Below, piece by piece: positions 22,586 to 33,692 of a DNA stretch of 64,000 nt (the stretch's first letter is position 1; each line of letters starts with the position of its first letter). The stretch spans positions 82,044,001 to 82,108,000 of the forward strand of contig CP136891.1 in the NCBI GenBank assembly GCA_034359265.1. Direction: 5' to 3'. The DNA is from Canna indica (lineage: Eukaryota; Streptophyta; Magnoliopsida; Zingiberales; Cannaceae). The notes under the pieces were generated by a model. That model searched no databases. It was not told the DNA's origin and saw only the letters and a list, made by a program, of their open reading frames with translations. The position numbers and the translations under genes were made by a program.

Positions 22586-22857
22586 GAACCTGGTAACGAA
22601 AAAATTTTAAATTTTAAATTTCCATTGATACATTGATACATTATCCGATACATAACTCACACACCCATACACTCATACACACATTCATTCACACATCACA
22701 AACACACTAAGATATACATCAAAATAATTATATTTATATTGATAATTATCCACGATAGTATAAAAACAATTCAAATGCAAAATTGAAGTATCAATATCCA
22801 AACAAAATAAGTTAAACAAGTTCAATATCTCAGTAACAAAGTCAATATAAAAAAATC

Positions 22858-24394
22858 TCACGATGACGATGGAGGATGGCCTGGATCATATGGCGGGGTC
22901 TGGAGTGCTTGAGTGTACACCGGCGTGGACTGATTCGAGGACGATGGATTAGATGATGCCGAAGAGATGCTTGCTTCGGGATGACCTGACATGTTGCGTA
23001 GCATAGCTTGTATATCTGCCATCATCTGACTCTGGCGGGCCATTATCTCAGTCTGACGCGCGACCGTGTCCTCTAGAGTCCTTATTCTGCTACTATGATC
23101 ATAACTGGATCTAGAGGTGGACGGCCGCTCACCAGCGACCGGAGGGGTCGGTGCCCCAAGTGGCCCTAGTACGGCTCACGCATGACCACTATCTGCGAAG
23201 CCAGATACGCGGCCATGGTCCCAGCCACCTGCGGCCTCGACCCACGATGCTGCGTCAAAGTCCTCGGGGGTACCCCCGCGCTGCACCACCGTCTGGCTGT
23301 AGGTCTCCTACTCGAGTTTGATTTTTTGTTTAATATTTATCATAAAACTTAAATTATAAATATATAATGAATAATTTAAATAAATATATAATTACCATAA
23401 TGTATGCAGCGCGGTTGTGGATGTACTCCCCCGTCCCATGTACTCGACGGTGAGTCCGCTTAAACACCGCCATCGGGGTGGGTCGCTGGACACTCCCGTC
23501 ATCCGACACCGTCGTCTACATTTACAAAACAAATACATTAATTAGTACACATAGTAACAAATAAAATATATAATTAAAAGATATACTTACCATACGATTT
23601 GCGTGCACTGCAAATGCAACAGAGCCGCCGGTGTGACGCGCTGCTCCCCCCGACATGCGATTTCTAGCCGCATTCCGAGAAACCTCCTGCCATCGATCCG
23701 TCGACCATATTCCCACGAGCTGGTCCCATATATCCGGAGTAATCCAACCGGGGCCGTATCCCCGAGTCTCCGCGATGTTAGTGGTCCCAGCTCGGGCCAT
23801 CGCTTGGGACCGAGCCTGCCCCAGCTGCCCGTTGTACCTTGCCCGGGAAATAGCCTCCCAGGCAGCGTAAACGAAGGGCCTTTGGTCCTCGGCCCATGTA
23901 TAGCGAGCCTGCAAAATAATAATATCAGTACCAATATTAATCATAATGCATGTAAAAATAATAATAATACGTGCCTCAAACTCGCGCCATAATGTGTCGA
24001 CGTGCTCGCTAGGCACGTGAGACCACGTAGGCCATGCCCCGTGCATGTATCGTCGAATAGTAGAAGAAATGCTCCTCGACACTTCTTCTTGCTCGAACCT
24101 GCACAACAAAAATAAATTTTAATATTATATTATGATATACTGAATTTGTAATGATTCATAATTCATGATATATTACAGCTCCCTAATCACGCTAATCAAT
24201 CTACGTGACTCTATGGCTGGTGGAGGCTGCCACCTGTTCGGCCCGCGTGGCCGCCTGCGTCTGGATGTACTAGCCTCGGCAGTATCATCGGCATGAGGAT
24301 CAACAACAGGAGGATAAGCAGCATGAGTAAGTGCTGGAGTCTCACCGATCGGAGACTCCGAAGCTCTCCTGCGTCGATAACCACGACCAGACAT
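22858..24394 (-). pseudogene. TNPA-like gene of CACTA element C, interrupted by a stop
   Basis: Exons on the minus strand correspond one to one with A: 24177-24394, 23975-24098, 23591-23908, 23396-23515 and 22858-23307. In the last exon an Arg codon of A (CGA) is TGA at 23176-23178, cutting off the C-terminal third. Downstream of the stop there is also a small in-frame expansion of the A-R-Q-S-Q-M-M region. The short 66-nt second intron, with its GCACGT start, is present here as well. The product, if made, would lack the last exon's Ser/Pro-rich tail. Confidence 0.8.
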
Positions 24395-24469
24395 ATCTGT
24401 CGAACAGACATATAATCAGATTATTGTATAAATAGTAGAGATATATTTAATAAAATATATACTTTATAA

Positions 24470-27400
24470 TTATTCCTCATCATCTGAATAATAGTCTTCG
24501 AATTCTTCTTCTTCTTCCTCTTCTTCCTCTTCTTCCTCTTCTTCATCTCCAGCTTCCTCAATTTCATGATCGTCATCATCAGCATATTCAACTTCTAATT
24601 GAATTAACGTTGTGTCTGCATCCTCGAGTATTGGAATAATACAATCTACAGCAGGAGGATCATCTTCTTGATAGAAACTATGTGTCATATCAGGTATCAG
24701 CTCATTTTCTCCTACTATCGGATCAATTTTTTCCTCTACCTTTTGTCTTACAGACTACACGCTAATCCGCTCTATCTTTATTTCGAGCCGGATACTTCGC
24801 GTAATATACTTGTTCGGCTTGTGATGCCAATATAAAAGGCTCATTTGCTGCCAATTTTGATTTATAATTAACCTCAACAAGTTTGTATTTTGGATGAACT
24901 TTCATACCCATTTCTGTTGTATCGAACCAATGACATCTAAATAGGATCACTGATTTTAAGCCGAAGTAGTGCAACTCTATCACTTCTTCCACCAGTCCAT
25001 AAAAAATCCATATCACATTCAACATAGGTTGTCCCTTTCACGCAAACCCCAGCATTCATCGTCTTCTTTGTAAATGAATATCCGCTATAGCACGACACAA
25101 GTCGCGACGGTCCACTAACAAACTCAAATATTCTTTCATCTATTTCAGCACTGTGATCTTTGTTGTAAGTCTGAATCCAAGTAGGGAAATCACGATTCCG
25201 TAATCTCTCCAATTCTTGATCGTTGTGAATAGAGTATTTTTGCACCATCTCAATGTCAAATATTTCAATGAATTGTTCAATCTCTGGACAATTGAGTAAT
25301 ACATACAAGTGTGCCAAATGATACTCTTCCTCGCTTAAGTGTCGAGATGGACGAGAACCAAAAGCACGACCAGAGTGACAAAATATATTTAAACGTCCAT
25401 CTGAATGTCGAACACCCCCGTCGTCGTTACGTGGAAGACGATCAAATCTTGTCTGTATTGTCGATTCAAAGTAAAATGAGCAGAATGTTGAAATTTTTTG
25501 GATGATATACGATTCAGATATTGATCCTTCAACAGCTGCGGTGTTCTTTACTTTTTTCTTCAGACGATTCATCTATCTTTCAAATAAGTACATCCACCGA
25601 TATTGAACGGGGCCACCAACTCGTGCCTCGTATGCCAAGTGTATCGGTAGATGCTCCATCGAGTCAAAAAATGCAGGAGGGAAAAACTGCACCAGCTTGC
25701 ATATGATTTCAACAATATTATTTTCAAGTGTTGACATATCTTCGACTCGAAGGACATTTGCACAGATGTTTCTAAAAAACATACTTAATTCAGTCAACGG
25801 ACCCCAAATATTATCAGGTAGAAGATCTCGAAATGCGATCGAAAGTAATCTCTGCATGAATACATGACAATCATGGCTCTTCATCCCTGATATTTTGCAA
25901 TCATCGACGTTCACACATCGAGATAAGTTTGAAGCATATCCATCGGGTAATCTGAGTTCTTTTACCCATTGACAAACATCTTTGATCTGTTGTTTATTTA
26001 ACAAATATAAGGCCTTCGGTTTCAGATATCGTCCGTTGACCTGTTGTAACTCCAACTCTGGTCTTTTACAAAGTATTTTCAGATCATGTCGGGCTTTGAC
26101 ATTATCTTTAGTTTTTCCAGAAATATCCATCAAAGTGTTGAAAATATTATCAAACACATTTTTTTCAATGTGCATGACATCTAAATTATGTCGAATCAAT
26201 AATGAACTCCAATAGGGCAATTCCCAAAAGATACTTTTTTTCACCCAATTGTGTGTTTGGCCAAAACCTAACACTCTTTCATTGTGACCAAATACTATAT
26301 CTGGAAGTGCTGAAACACGTGCTAATATTTGTTCACCAGACAACATCGGTGGTGGCCCATCTCTTTCGACTCTGCCCTTAGTAAAGTTATTACGATTCCT
26401 TCGATACTGATGATTAACCGGTAGGAATCGACGATGACAATCAATGAATGATATTTTTCGTCCGTTCTGAAGACTGATTGATTTAGAGTGTTCCATACAA
26501 TACGGACAAGAGAGTCGGCCGTGAGTGCTCCAACCCGACAACATGCCGTACGCCGGGAAATCATTGATTTTCCACAAGACCGCGACCTTTAAATTGAAGT
26601 TTTGCTTCCGATGACAATCATAAGTGACAGCTCCCTCAGTCCACAATGTTTTCAATTCATCTATCAAGGGTCTGAGAAATATGTCAATTTCTTTTCGCGG
26701 ACCCTTAGGACCCGGAATAATCATCGAAAGATAAATAAATTCATCTTTCATGCACATTGACGGTGTGGCAAATTATAAACTGTCAGCAGCACTGGCCAAA
26801 CTGAATAAGGAGTTGCAGAATGTCCAAACGGATTAAAACCATCTGTGCACAATCCCAATCTGATATTTCTAGTATCCCTAGCAAATGAAGGATAACATGT
26901 ATCCAAATGTTTCCATGCTTCACTGTCAGATGGATAAGTCATTACTGTATCATCACGACTTCTTGCATGCCAACTCATGTAGGGGGCTGTCTTTTCCGAC
27001 ATGAATAATCTTTGAAGTCTCGGTGTTAGTGGAAAATACCGAAGCACCTTAAACTAGATATTTTTCTGTCGGACCGATTTCTTCTCCTTGTAACGAGGAT
27101 GTTGACATACAAGGCATTTATCCAACTGCACATTTTCTTTATAATATAAAATGCAGTTATTTTGACACGCGTGTATTTTTTCGTACCCAAGCCCCAATTT
27201 TCTCATTAGCTTTTTAGTCTTATAAAAAGTTGGCTCAAACTTATTATCAGTAGGTAGCATTCCATTAATCAATCCAGCAATCCGATCATACGCAACTCCG
27301 CTGATATTACAATCGGCCTTGATGTTTAAGAGCTGTGTCATTGCTGAAAACCTAGTGTATTTAGGACAATTCTCATACAAAGGTTCATCAGCAGCTTTCA

Positions 27401-27923
27401 ACATCTCGTAAAATTCTGCAGCTTCTTTATTCGGCAATTCAATCTCTACCGCAGTTTGTACTTCTGTGATATCAACCGCTGTAGTATCTGGTGGGACTGA
27501 TGTCTGAAGAACTGGCCGATCAATATTATCATTCAGGTGGAATTGACCCCCAAGACTATCAAGTATCATAGTTCTATAGGGATTACATTGACCGAATGAA
27601 GAAGCACCAACAGAGGAAGATTCACCATATGTCTGAACGACAGGATTGCTCGACGTCCCGACTTCGCGTGACTCCCCGTGACAAGTCCATAGAAAATATC
27701 TTGGTACAAATCCTTTGGTATATAGATGCAGAGTGACAGTCTCCCGATCCAAATATCGTCCATTCGAGCAAATGCGGCACAAACATCGGATTTGATCACC
27801 CATGCTAACGAAACTCCGATTCGAATAGGAGAAATTTGGGAAGTACGTTACGCCTAATCAAAACTCATTCGTTAAAGCTCCACAATCAAGACGTCGGTAC
27901 ATCCAACTTCGATCAGCCGACAT
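24470..27923 (-). pseudogene. TNP2-type transposase of CACTA element C, multiply broken
   Basis: Homologous along its length to the TNP2 region of A, from the ATG at 27921-27923 to the acidic tail ending at 24470. Damage seen by comparison with A: TGA at 27858-27860 (an Arg codon in A); TAG at 27054-27056 (a Pro codon in A); a 2-nt insertion near 26765 that shifts the frame; the shared TAG at 25573-25575; a 36-nt in-frame deletion near 25077; a 1-nt insertion in a T/A run near 25007; and TAG at 24762-24764. The D-V-M-H-I-E-K-N-V-F and F-I-D-C-H-R-R-F-L-P motifs are still present. It is more decayed than A and cannot make full-length protein. Confidence 0.86.
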
Positions 27924-27979
27924 GATTCTGCCAATCAATGACAATTTCTTTGGTTAATGTCTTTAGGTGAGATTGTCCT

Positions 27980-28235
27980 ATTCCATTCGGGATTTATGTT
28001 ATTCGTACTTCCCTTACATTTTTATTTTAACTGTTAACTAATTATTCTAAATTTCGGCAGCATCTCCCTACAGTTCTCCGAATACGCATATCATCTGGGC
28101 GCGTATCGGAGAACAAGAGAGATGTTGCCGAAATTTAGAATAATTAGTTAACAGTTAAAATAAAAACGTAAGTGCAGTACAAATAACTATATTCTCAAAT
28201 TGTCCAATCAGGGACAATTCAAGAATTGTACGTCG
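27980..28235. repeat. Near-palindrome upstream of TNP2 in element C
   Basis: Counterpart of the 13420-13672 structure: AACTGTTAACTAATTATTC and its reverse complement flank an apex near 28090. Its conservation in both copies shows it was in their common ancestor. Confidence 0.78.
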
Positions 28236-28394
28236 TATAAAAGATCATCTACTTCTTTTACACGAACATACAATCCCCGAACGGATCTAAGGTTTTGCTA
28301 AATCATATCTGACTCGTCGATGCGTACGTGAAACATATGAACTCGTCGGATGCATGATTATTTTCTAAATGTTTCGAGACAGTTTGAGTCCATA

Positions 28395-28425
28395 TTGGAC
28401 GATTCCGGCGCGCGTCCGAAGTGGA
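28395..28425 (-). repeat. Single leader minisatellite unit in CACTA element C
   Basis: One copy of the unit (CGATTCCGGCGCGCGTCCG on the plus strand) sits where A has six and B five. Confidence 0.7.
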
Positions 28426-28784
28426 CAATTCCGAAATTAATCTAAACCCTAATAATTAGTCTAAAAAATTAAACAATTAATCTAAATAATTAATTAACAA
28501 TTAAAAAACAATAAAAAATTATATATAAATCTATAAATTCCGGCGCCGGAGTACAGTGGCCGGACACACTGTCCGGCCACTGTACAAGGTCCGGCGGCGG
28601 CCATCGGCCGACCGCCGCCGGCCGCAACGGGAAGAGACGTCCGGCCGGCGAGGCATACCTGAAAAAGTCGGCAGCAGCGGGAGGAGGAAGAGGCGTCGTC
28701 GGCGACAGGCGGGAGCAGGAGACGGCGGCGGCAGCAGCGGGAGGAAGAAGGGTCGGGCGCGACTGCGTGCCCTATATAAACTTA

Positions 28785-29086
28785 TCAGCAACGGCTCACT
28801 CGCCCGTTAGAAAGCCGTTGCTAATAAGTTATCAGCAGCAACGACTCACTTGTCCGTTAGCAAGCCGTTGCTGATAATTAAAATATTAGCAACGGCCCGC
28901 ATTTCTGTCAGAAAGCCGTTGCAGATGATTAAAATAATCTGCAATGGCTCGCGTGTCCGTTAGAACGCCGTTGCAGATACAAATATCTGCAACGGCTCGG
29001 GCGGCCGTAAGAATGCCGTTGCAAATAGCAACGGCTTGAGCGGCCGTTGCTGATAGCCGTTGCTGAAGACCAAGTTTCTAGTAGTG
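28785..29086. repeat. Subterminal repeat array at the 5' end of CACTA element C
   Basis: Repeated AGCAACGGC and GCCGTTGC words fill the sequence between the TATA-like box (about 28772-28781, minus strand) and the terminus at 29086. Confidence 0.8.
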
Positions 29087-29202
29087 ATTAGTGATGGTCA
29101 ATCGGGCCTCAAAAAACTACCTTTTAGGTGACTTGACCCTCACCTAAACTTAGTAACACGACTTTACCCGGCGACATTTAACGACCAGGTGACCCTCACT
29201 AA

Positions 29203-29909
29203 GGTAGCGTTTGGTGCATTACTTTTCAGATTACCAAACAATCTAGATTATCTTTCAAATAGATTGCCACTAAAAAGATTACCGGTAATGTAGAATATAG
29301 TGTTTGGTATGCACAAGTAACGTTATGATAAGATTGCTAGAATTCACATACATATGTTTGGTATAACAAATACATTACCAAGTAATGAGATATACTTTCC
29401 GAAAATACTATTTTCATATATATATATATATAATAATAATAATATTATAATTAATCATATTATATATATAATATAATATAATATAACATAATATAATATA
29501 TAATATAATATTATAGTATAATATTATTATATTATTATAATATAATATATTATTGTATTATATTATATTATATTATATTATATATTAAAATAATGTAATA
29601 TAATATAATATAATATAAATAATATATCTAATATAATATATTATTATAATATTGAAATCGTAGGAGGAACAAAGAACATATAAAAAAACTAGAGTTTAAT
29701 GAGGGCAATTTTATCCTAAAAATTAATTCAAAATTACCACTTCAGAGGTAATCCATATAGACACCTCTCCGTTGAGCAATCTAGATTACCAAGGCAATCC
29801 ACACTACTTGCACTAGTAAAACACCAAACAAGATAACGTGTGAGGTCCAAATAATTTAAAGACAAGATTGCTAGCAATCTGGATGGATTGTCTCATACCA
29901 AACGCCTCA
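29203..29909. mobile_element. Harbinger-type MITE inside CACTA element D
   Basis: Ends are GGTAGCGTTTGGT (left) and TGAGGCGTTTGGT (reverse complement of right). The 3-bp TAA at 29200-29202 and 29910-29912 is consistent with PIF/Harbinger target preference. The interior is mostly TATAA-type low-complexity sequence (29410-29650). There is no coding potential. Confidence 0.68.
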
Positions 29910-29990
29910 TAAAGTCTTTTAGTGACAGTCATATGGGATTTTGGTGAGGGTTGCGACCCTCACTAATGATGAGATTTTTTTGTAGTGTTT

Positions 29991-31966
29991 TAGTTTCATA
30001 TGAATTAATTTTTTTTCCTAATTTCCTTAACTATAATATAATATAATATAATATTAAGTTAACTATAAAATAGTACCCTTTAAACCTAAAAAATCACTAT
30101 CATATCATCTTCTATAAATTTCTTAAAACATTGTAAAAGTATAAATATTATTATATTATTATAATATAATATAATATAATATTATTTTAATATTATTTTA
30201 ATATTATAATATTATATTATAACATTTGAAAGATTGCGAATTCTAATTTTGACACATATTATAGCGGTTAGCATTCATGTTCTTTCTTCGTAAAATTTTG
30301 ACTTCTATTTAAACCCATTTAGAGGAATCAAAATTAAAATTCATCTAATTTTGAATTTAATAATTTTTCAGCACGACTAAATTAGAGTTGATATAAAACT
30401 TTGAAGAATTTACTGTCATATTAGCGCCAATAAAATAAGAATAAAGAGAGTCATTTTCTAATAATGGCACGAATAGAACGAGAATAAAGAGAGTCTCATT
30501 CTATATATCAATATCGACCACTTTAGAAATAGTGAGGGTTCAAGTCCCTTTAACTCTAATAAAAAGATCATTTTACTTCCTAAGTATTTATCCTCCTTTC
30601 TTTTCATTAGTGGATCAGTTCATAGCAATATTCACTACCTTTATGACTCACTCTATTCTTTCCCAAATGGATGTGAATTCCTTGGATCTCATCCCAATTA
30701 ATTTGGATAAAAATAATACGTGTACCAATGAACATATATGTGCAAACAATATCAATTATTCAATCATTTATAGTTCATATCATTATCCTTATACTTTAGT
30801 AAAAATCTTGGTAACATTGTGAACAATTCTTTGCATGCAAGCGGTCATCGCATATTAACTTTGGGTCGTTATTTCTCCTTCCATATATAATTATTAAATC
30901 TAGATCTTGCTTAGATTTGGTGGGTGTGACTTGTTGCGCGCATTAGTACCTCAACAATTTTTGCCTGACGTTATTCGGGAGAGTTCATTGTCTTCACAAG
31001 GATTCTTGCATCGCTTAAGCTCCTCTTTGTAATTAGTAGATTCTTTCTTTTCTCCTCGTAGACGTAGTAATAACATTCCCCCCTAAAACCATGTTAAACT
31101 ATATGTTGCTAATTTGTTCTATTTTCTTTTATCAATTTCACACCTTGTTCGTTGTCTCCCATCCAGTTCCGATTTTTCGGATCAAATACTTCTCAAATTC
31201 CCAACGCTAACAATGTGAGTTCAAAGTGCCCCAAAAAATCAGCAGCACTGTGGAATCATAAAAGCAACCAAAATATTATTCTTCGTCAGGTTCATCGTCT
31301 CACTACACTAAAAAAACTTTTGCAAATGAGGAACATATTTCCTTTTTAATGTTTAAAAGCATGATTCTGCACCAAGAACAATCAACAAGCAATGACAATA
31401 CATGTTTTAGGTTCTCCTTTTGTTCCAGAAACAGAGCACCTGACATACCGCTGGAGGGAATACTAGTTGGAATATGTCAGCGAGAAAGCAGAATAAAACA
31501 CCTCTTACTTATTATAGTAGTTAAATGCAATGAAGTTCATGACAAGAAGAGCAAAGAATCAAGTTCCATATTCTTTGATGCTAATCTAGTCCAGCATTTA
31601 ACATGCGTCAAATCTAGCACAAGCAGTTAATTCTTACTAGTAGTTGTCATATAATAAATGAAGCGACTTCATGTGTCACAGGGGAATGAAACCAAATTTG
31701 GTTTCACCTCAGAGATTGCACCCTTTACAGATTACAATGCATTAGAGTGGAAAAAGAGTATTACTTTGACGACAATCTACCAGTGTGGAGCATTCTCGTT
31801 TGAGCATGATGATTTATGACTTCAGAAATCATGCATCACATTTCAACAATATGAAGCCGCATCAAACTTAAGTTACAAAATTGTGAAGGTCTTCAGACAT
31901 CCAAATAGAATAGTAACCTAGGGAATCATTATTCATTAGCATGCTTTCAAGGGAGAAATGGTAACT
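29991..31966. other. AT-rich intergenic DNA, no gene recognised
   Basis: Contains ATAAT repeats (30020-30230). Open frames at 30532-30822, 31152-31349 and 31349-31630 have no recognisable domain. The segment just before 31966 should include the 3' untranslated region of the TAF7-like locus. Confidence 0.4.
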
Positions 31967-33692
31967 TCAAGATTCTGAATCATCAGAATCACTTCCTTCG
32001 GGTTCACCTCCTCCGGTAATCTTCACAGGCTTTGCTGGCTTTGCTTCAAGAGCATTTCTTCTGCGCTGACCACCTGCCTCAGGTACAGCTGTTTGAACAT
32101 GTGGACCTACTGAGTAGTTAAGGAATGAGCATAAATTATACACGTATGGTTCTAATTATTCAGATTCATGAATATAACCGTAATCACGTAATGTACAAAG
32201 AGTTTGACAAGCACTAAAAAGACTAGTATGCATTGGGGAAAAAAGAATCAAAAGAAAATAGGAGTGCAAAGAACAAAGATTGGAAGTTTTAAATCATGAT
32301 TATGGCCATTTAAGCAGGTAGAATCAATGATAGAAATGCATTACTAACTGCATTAAAATGCATTTCTAGATGCTACATTTAATAGAAAGAAAAATAGTAG
32401 CAGCATCAGCAGAAGTTCAAGTGATAAGGATATTTTCTACTGCTCCATCAGACATAATGTTGAGTAGATCTTTCTCCACACGTTGCACAACCTTCAGCTA
32501 CTCATCTAAAAATGTTTGAGGAAGATAAGGAATATATTACAATCAATCAATAGTGAGATAAAGGAAGATTAAAGTCAAGAGAGCTACATTCAAATCAGTT
32601 TCTCTGCGAAACCTGTCTAAGAGCATCTTTAGTGGAAGGTGTAAGACCATGCTTGTAGTCAACACCTTCAATAGCAGTATCACCATCTTCTCTTACCATG
32701 ATCATCTGTTCCAACACTCGTCATGGTGTTGTGCAATTTATGTGAAGAAAGGAGTTGTCATCAGTTACCCGACCAACATAAGCAACTTTAATTAGCACAT
32801 TGTCATCATAGGTTTTATAGGACTCCACTATGCAGGTTAGATCCAAAAGAGAGGCAGGAAAGCTTTCATTTCCTATCATAAATGTACCAGTTCGTCCATC
32901 CTCTAAATAGAAAAACAAAGCAAACAATAATGTCAAAAGAACCATTAAATGATGAGGATAAACTGAAGCACCAATACAGCAAAAGCAGATGCAGCCTAGA
33001 ACTTGTCAAAAATAAGGTAACTCAAGGAAGGTAGCATAAATTGCATTACATACACATATCAGTGCCACAAGCTCAACAGATGAAACCAGATTGAATTTTA
33101 TAAAACAATCAAACACAACCATAAGACAAATATGACTAATATTTTTAGATAAACATTTATGGTTGGTCTTTTGAGCCCTTAGTATTATTGGGAGCAAGAT
33201 TTTAGAAAAACGAAGCAACAAATAATTTTAGATTAATAACCTCATCATACTATCATTGTATTTTGAAATATCCAAGCTTGAATGTGCAGAAATTTGTGCA
33301 CTGAAATATCCTTGCTACAAAATCTTTTTCAGGAACAAAAAACTCTTAATTGGCATGCCTTAAAAGTTATATATTATGAATGAACAAAAGAATGTAAGTA
33401 GGTTAAATATGCAAAAGGCTCTCAAGAAAGAACTTGCAAGCCAAATAATCAATGCAAAATTTATTTTGCACTACATTCCAAACAAATTATAGATTATGAA
33501 TGATCATCGCACAAAGTTACCTAGCAGGGTTATAGCAAGATATGAGGACAATTCAAAAGAACAATATTTAGGATTACCTGAAAATGAGATATCCAATGAG
33601 CCATCTGCAAAGGAAGAGGTGTTCTCATTCAAAAGGCATTCAATTCGTTCTCCAACAGATGGAGGCACACGGAGTATAGATTGTTCTTTCAT
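31967..33692 (-). pseudogene. TAF7: TAF7-like gene (TFIID subunit), apparently damaged
   Basis: Exons on the minus strand resemble TAF7: exon 1 at 33578-33692 (M-K-E-Q-S-I-L-R-V-P-P-S-V), exon 2 at 32769-32902 (D-G-R-T-G-T-F and P-A-S-L-L-D-L), exon 3 at 32588-32705 (M-V-R-E-D-G-D and H-G-L-T-P), exon 4 near 32430-32497 (V-Q-R-V-E-K-D-L), and a last exon at 31967-32106 with an acidic Ser/Asp tail. TAF7 is a regulatory subunit of TFIID that contacts TAF1 in the nucleus. Exon 3 has lost two bases before its R-F-R-R-E block, shifting the frame, and exon 4 lacks a clear donor. The 63-nt gap between exons 2 and 3 carries a stop and is short for an intron. A functional copy probably lies elsewhere. 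A gene whose splice sites I have misread cannot be ruled out. Confidence 0.72.

Larger units (their letters stand above)
22220..29086 (-). mobile_element. CACTA element C, same family as A and B, reverse orientation
   Basis: Termini CACTACTAG and TTTCTAGTAGTG are flanked by the perfect 3-bp duplication ATT (22217-22219 and 29087-29089). All genes are on the minus strand: leader near 28750, TNP2 region 24470-27923, TNPA region 22858-24394. Gene order, intron positions and subterminal arrays match A. Both reading frames carry damage. It lies tail to tail with A across about 2.8 kb. Confidence 0.92.
21054..29987. mobile_element. CACTA element D, a diverged family hosting element C
   Basis: The left end reads CATTACAAAAAAATT and the right end TTTTTTTGTAGTG. 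The flanking bases are TTT on both sides (21051-21053 and 29988-29990), a 3-bp duplication. The ends share repeated GACCCTCAC and GTGAGGGT words, unlike the AGCAACGGC arrays of A-C. Its own sequence is 21054-22216, 29087-29202 and 29910-29987. No coding region survives. The left terminus has T at the third base (CAT for CAC), a probable decay mutation. Confidence 0.68.

Noticed and set aside
23603..23992. A 129-codon frame antisense to the TNPA exon of element C (and its equivalents at 17665-18054 and 11581-11919)
   Set aside because: It is the mirror of a GC-rich exon. The sense strand has the splice sites and the H-T-G-G-S family motif.
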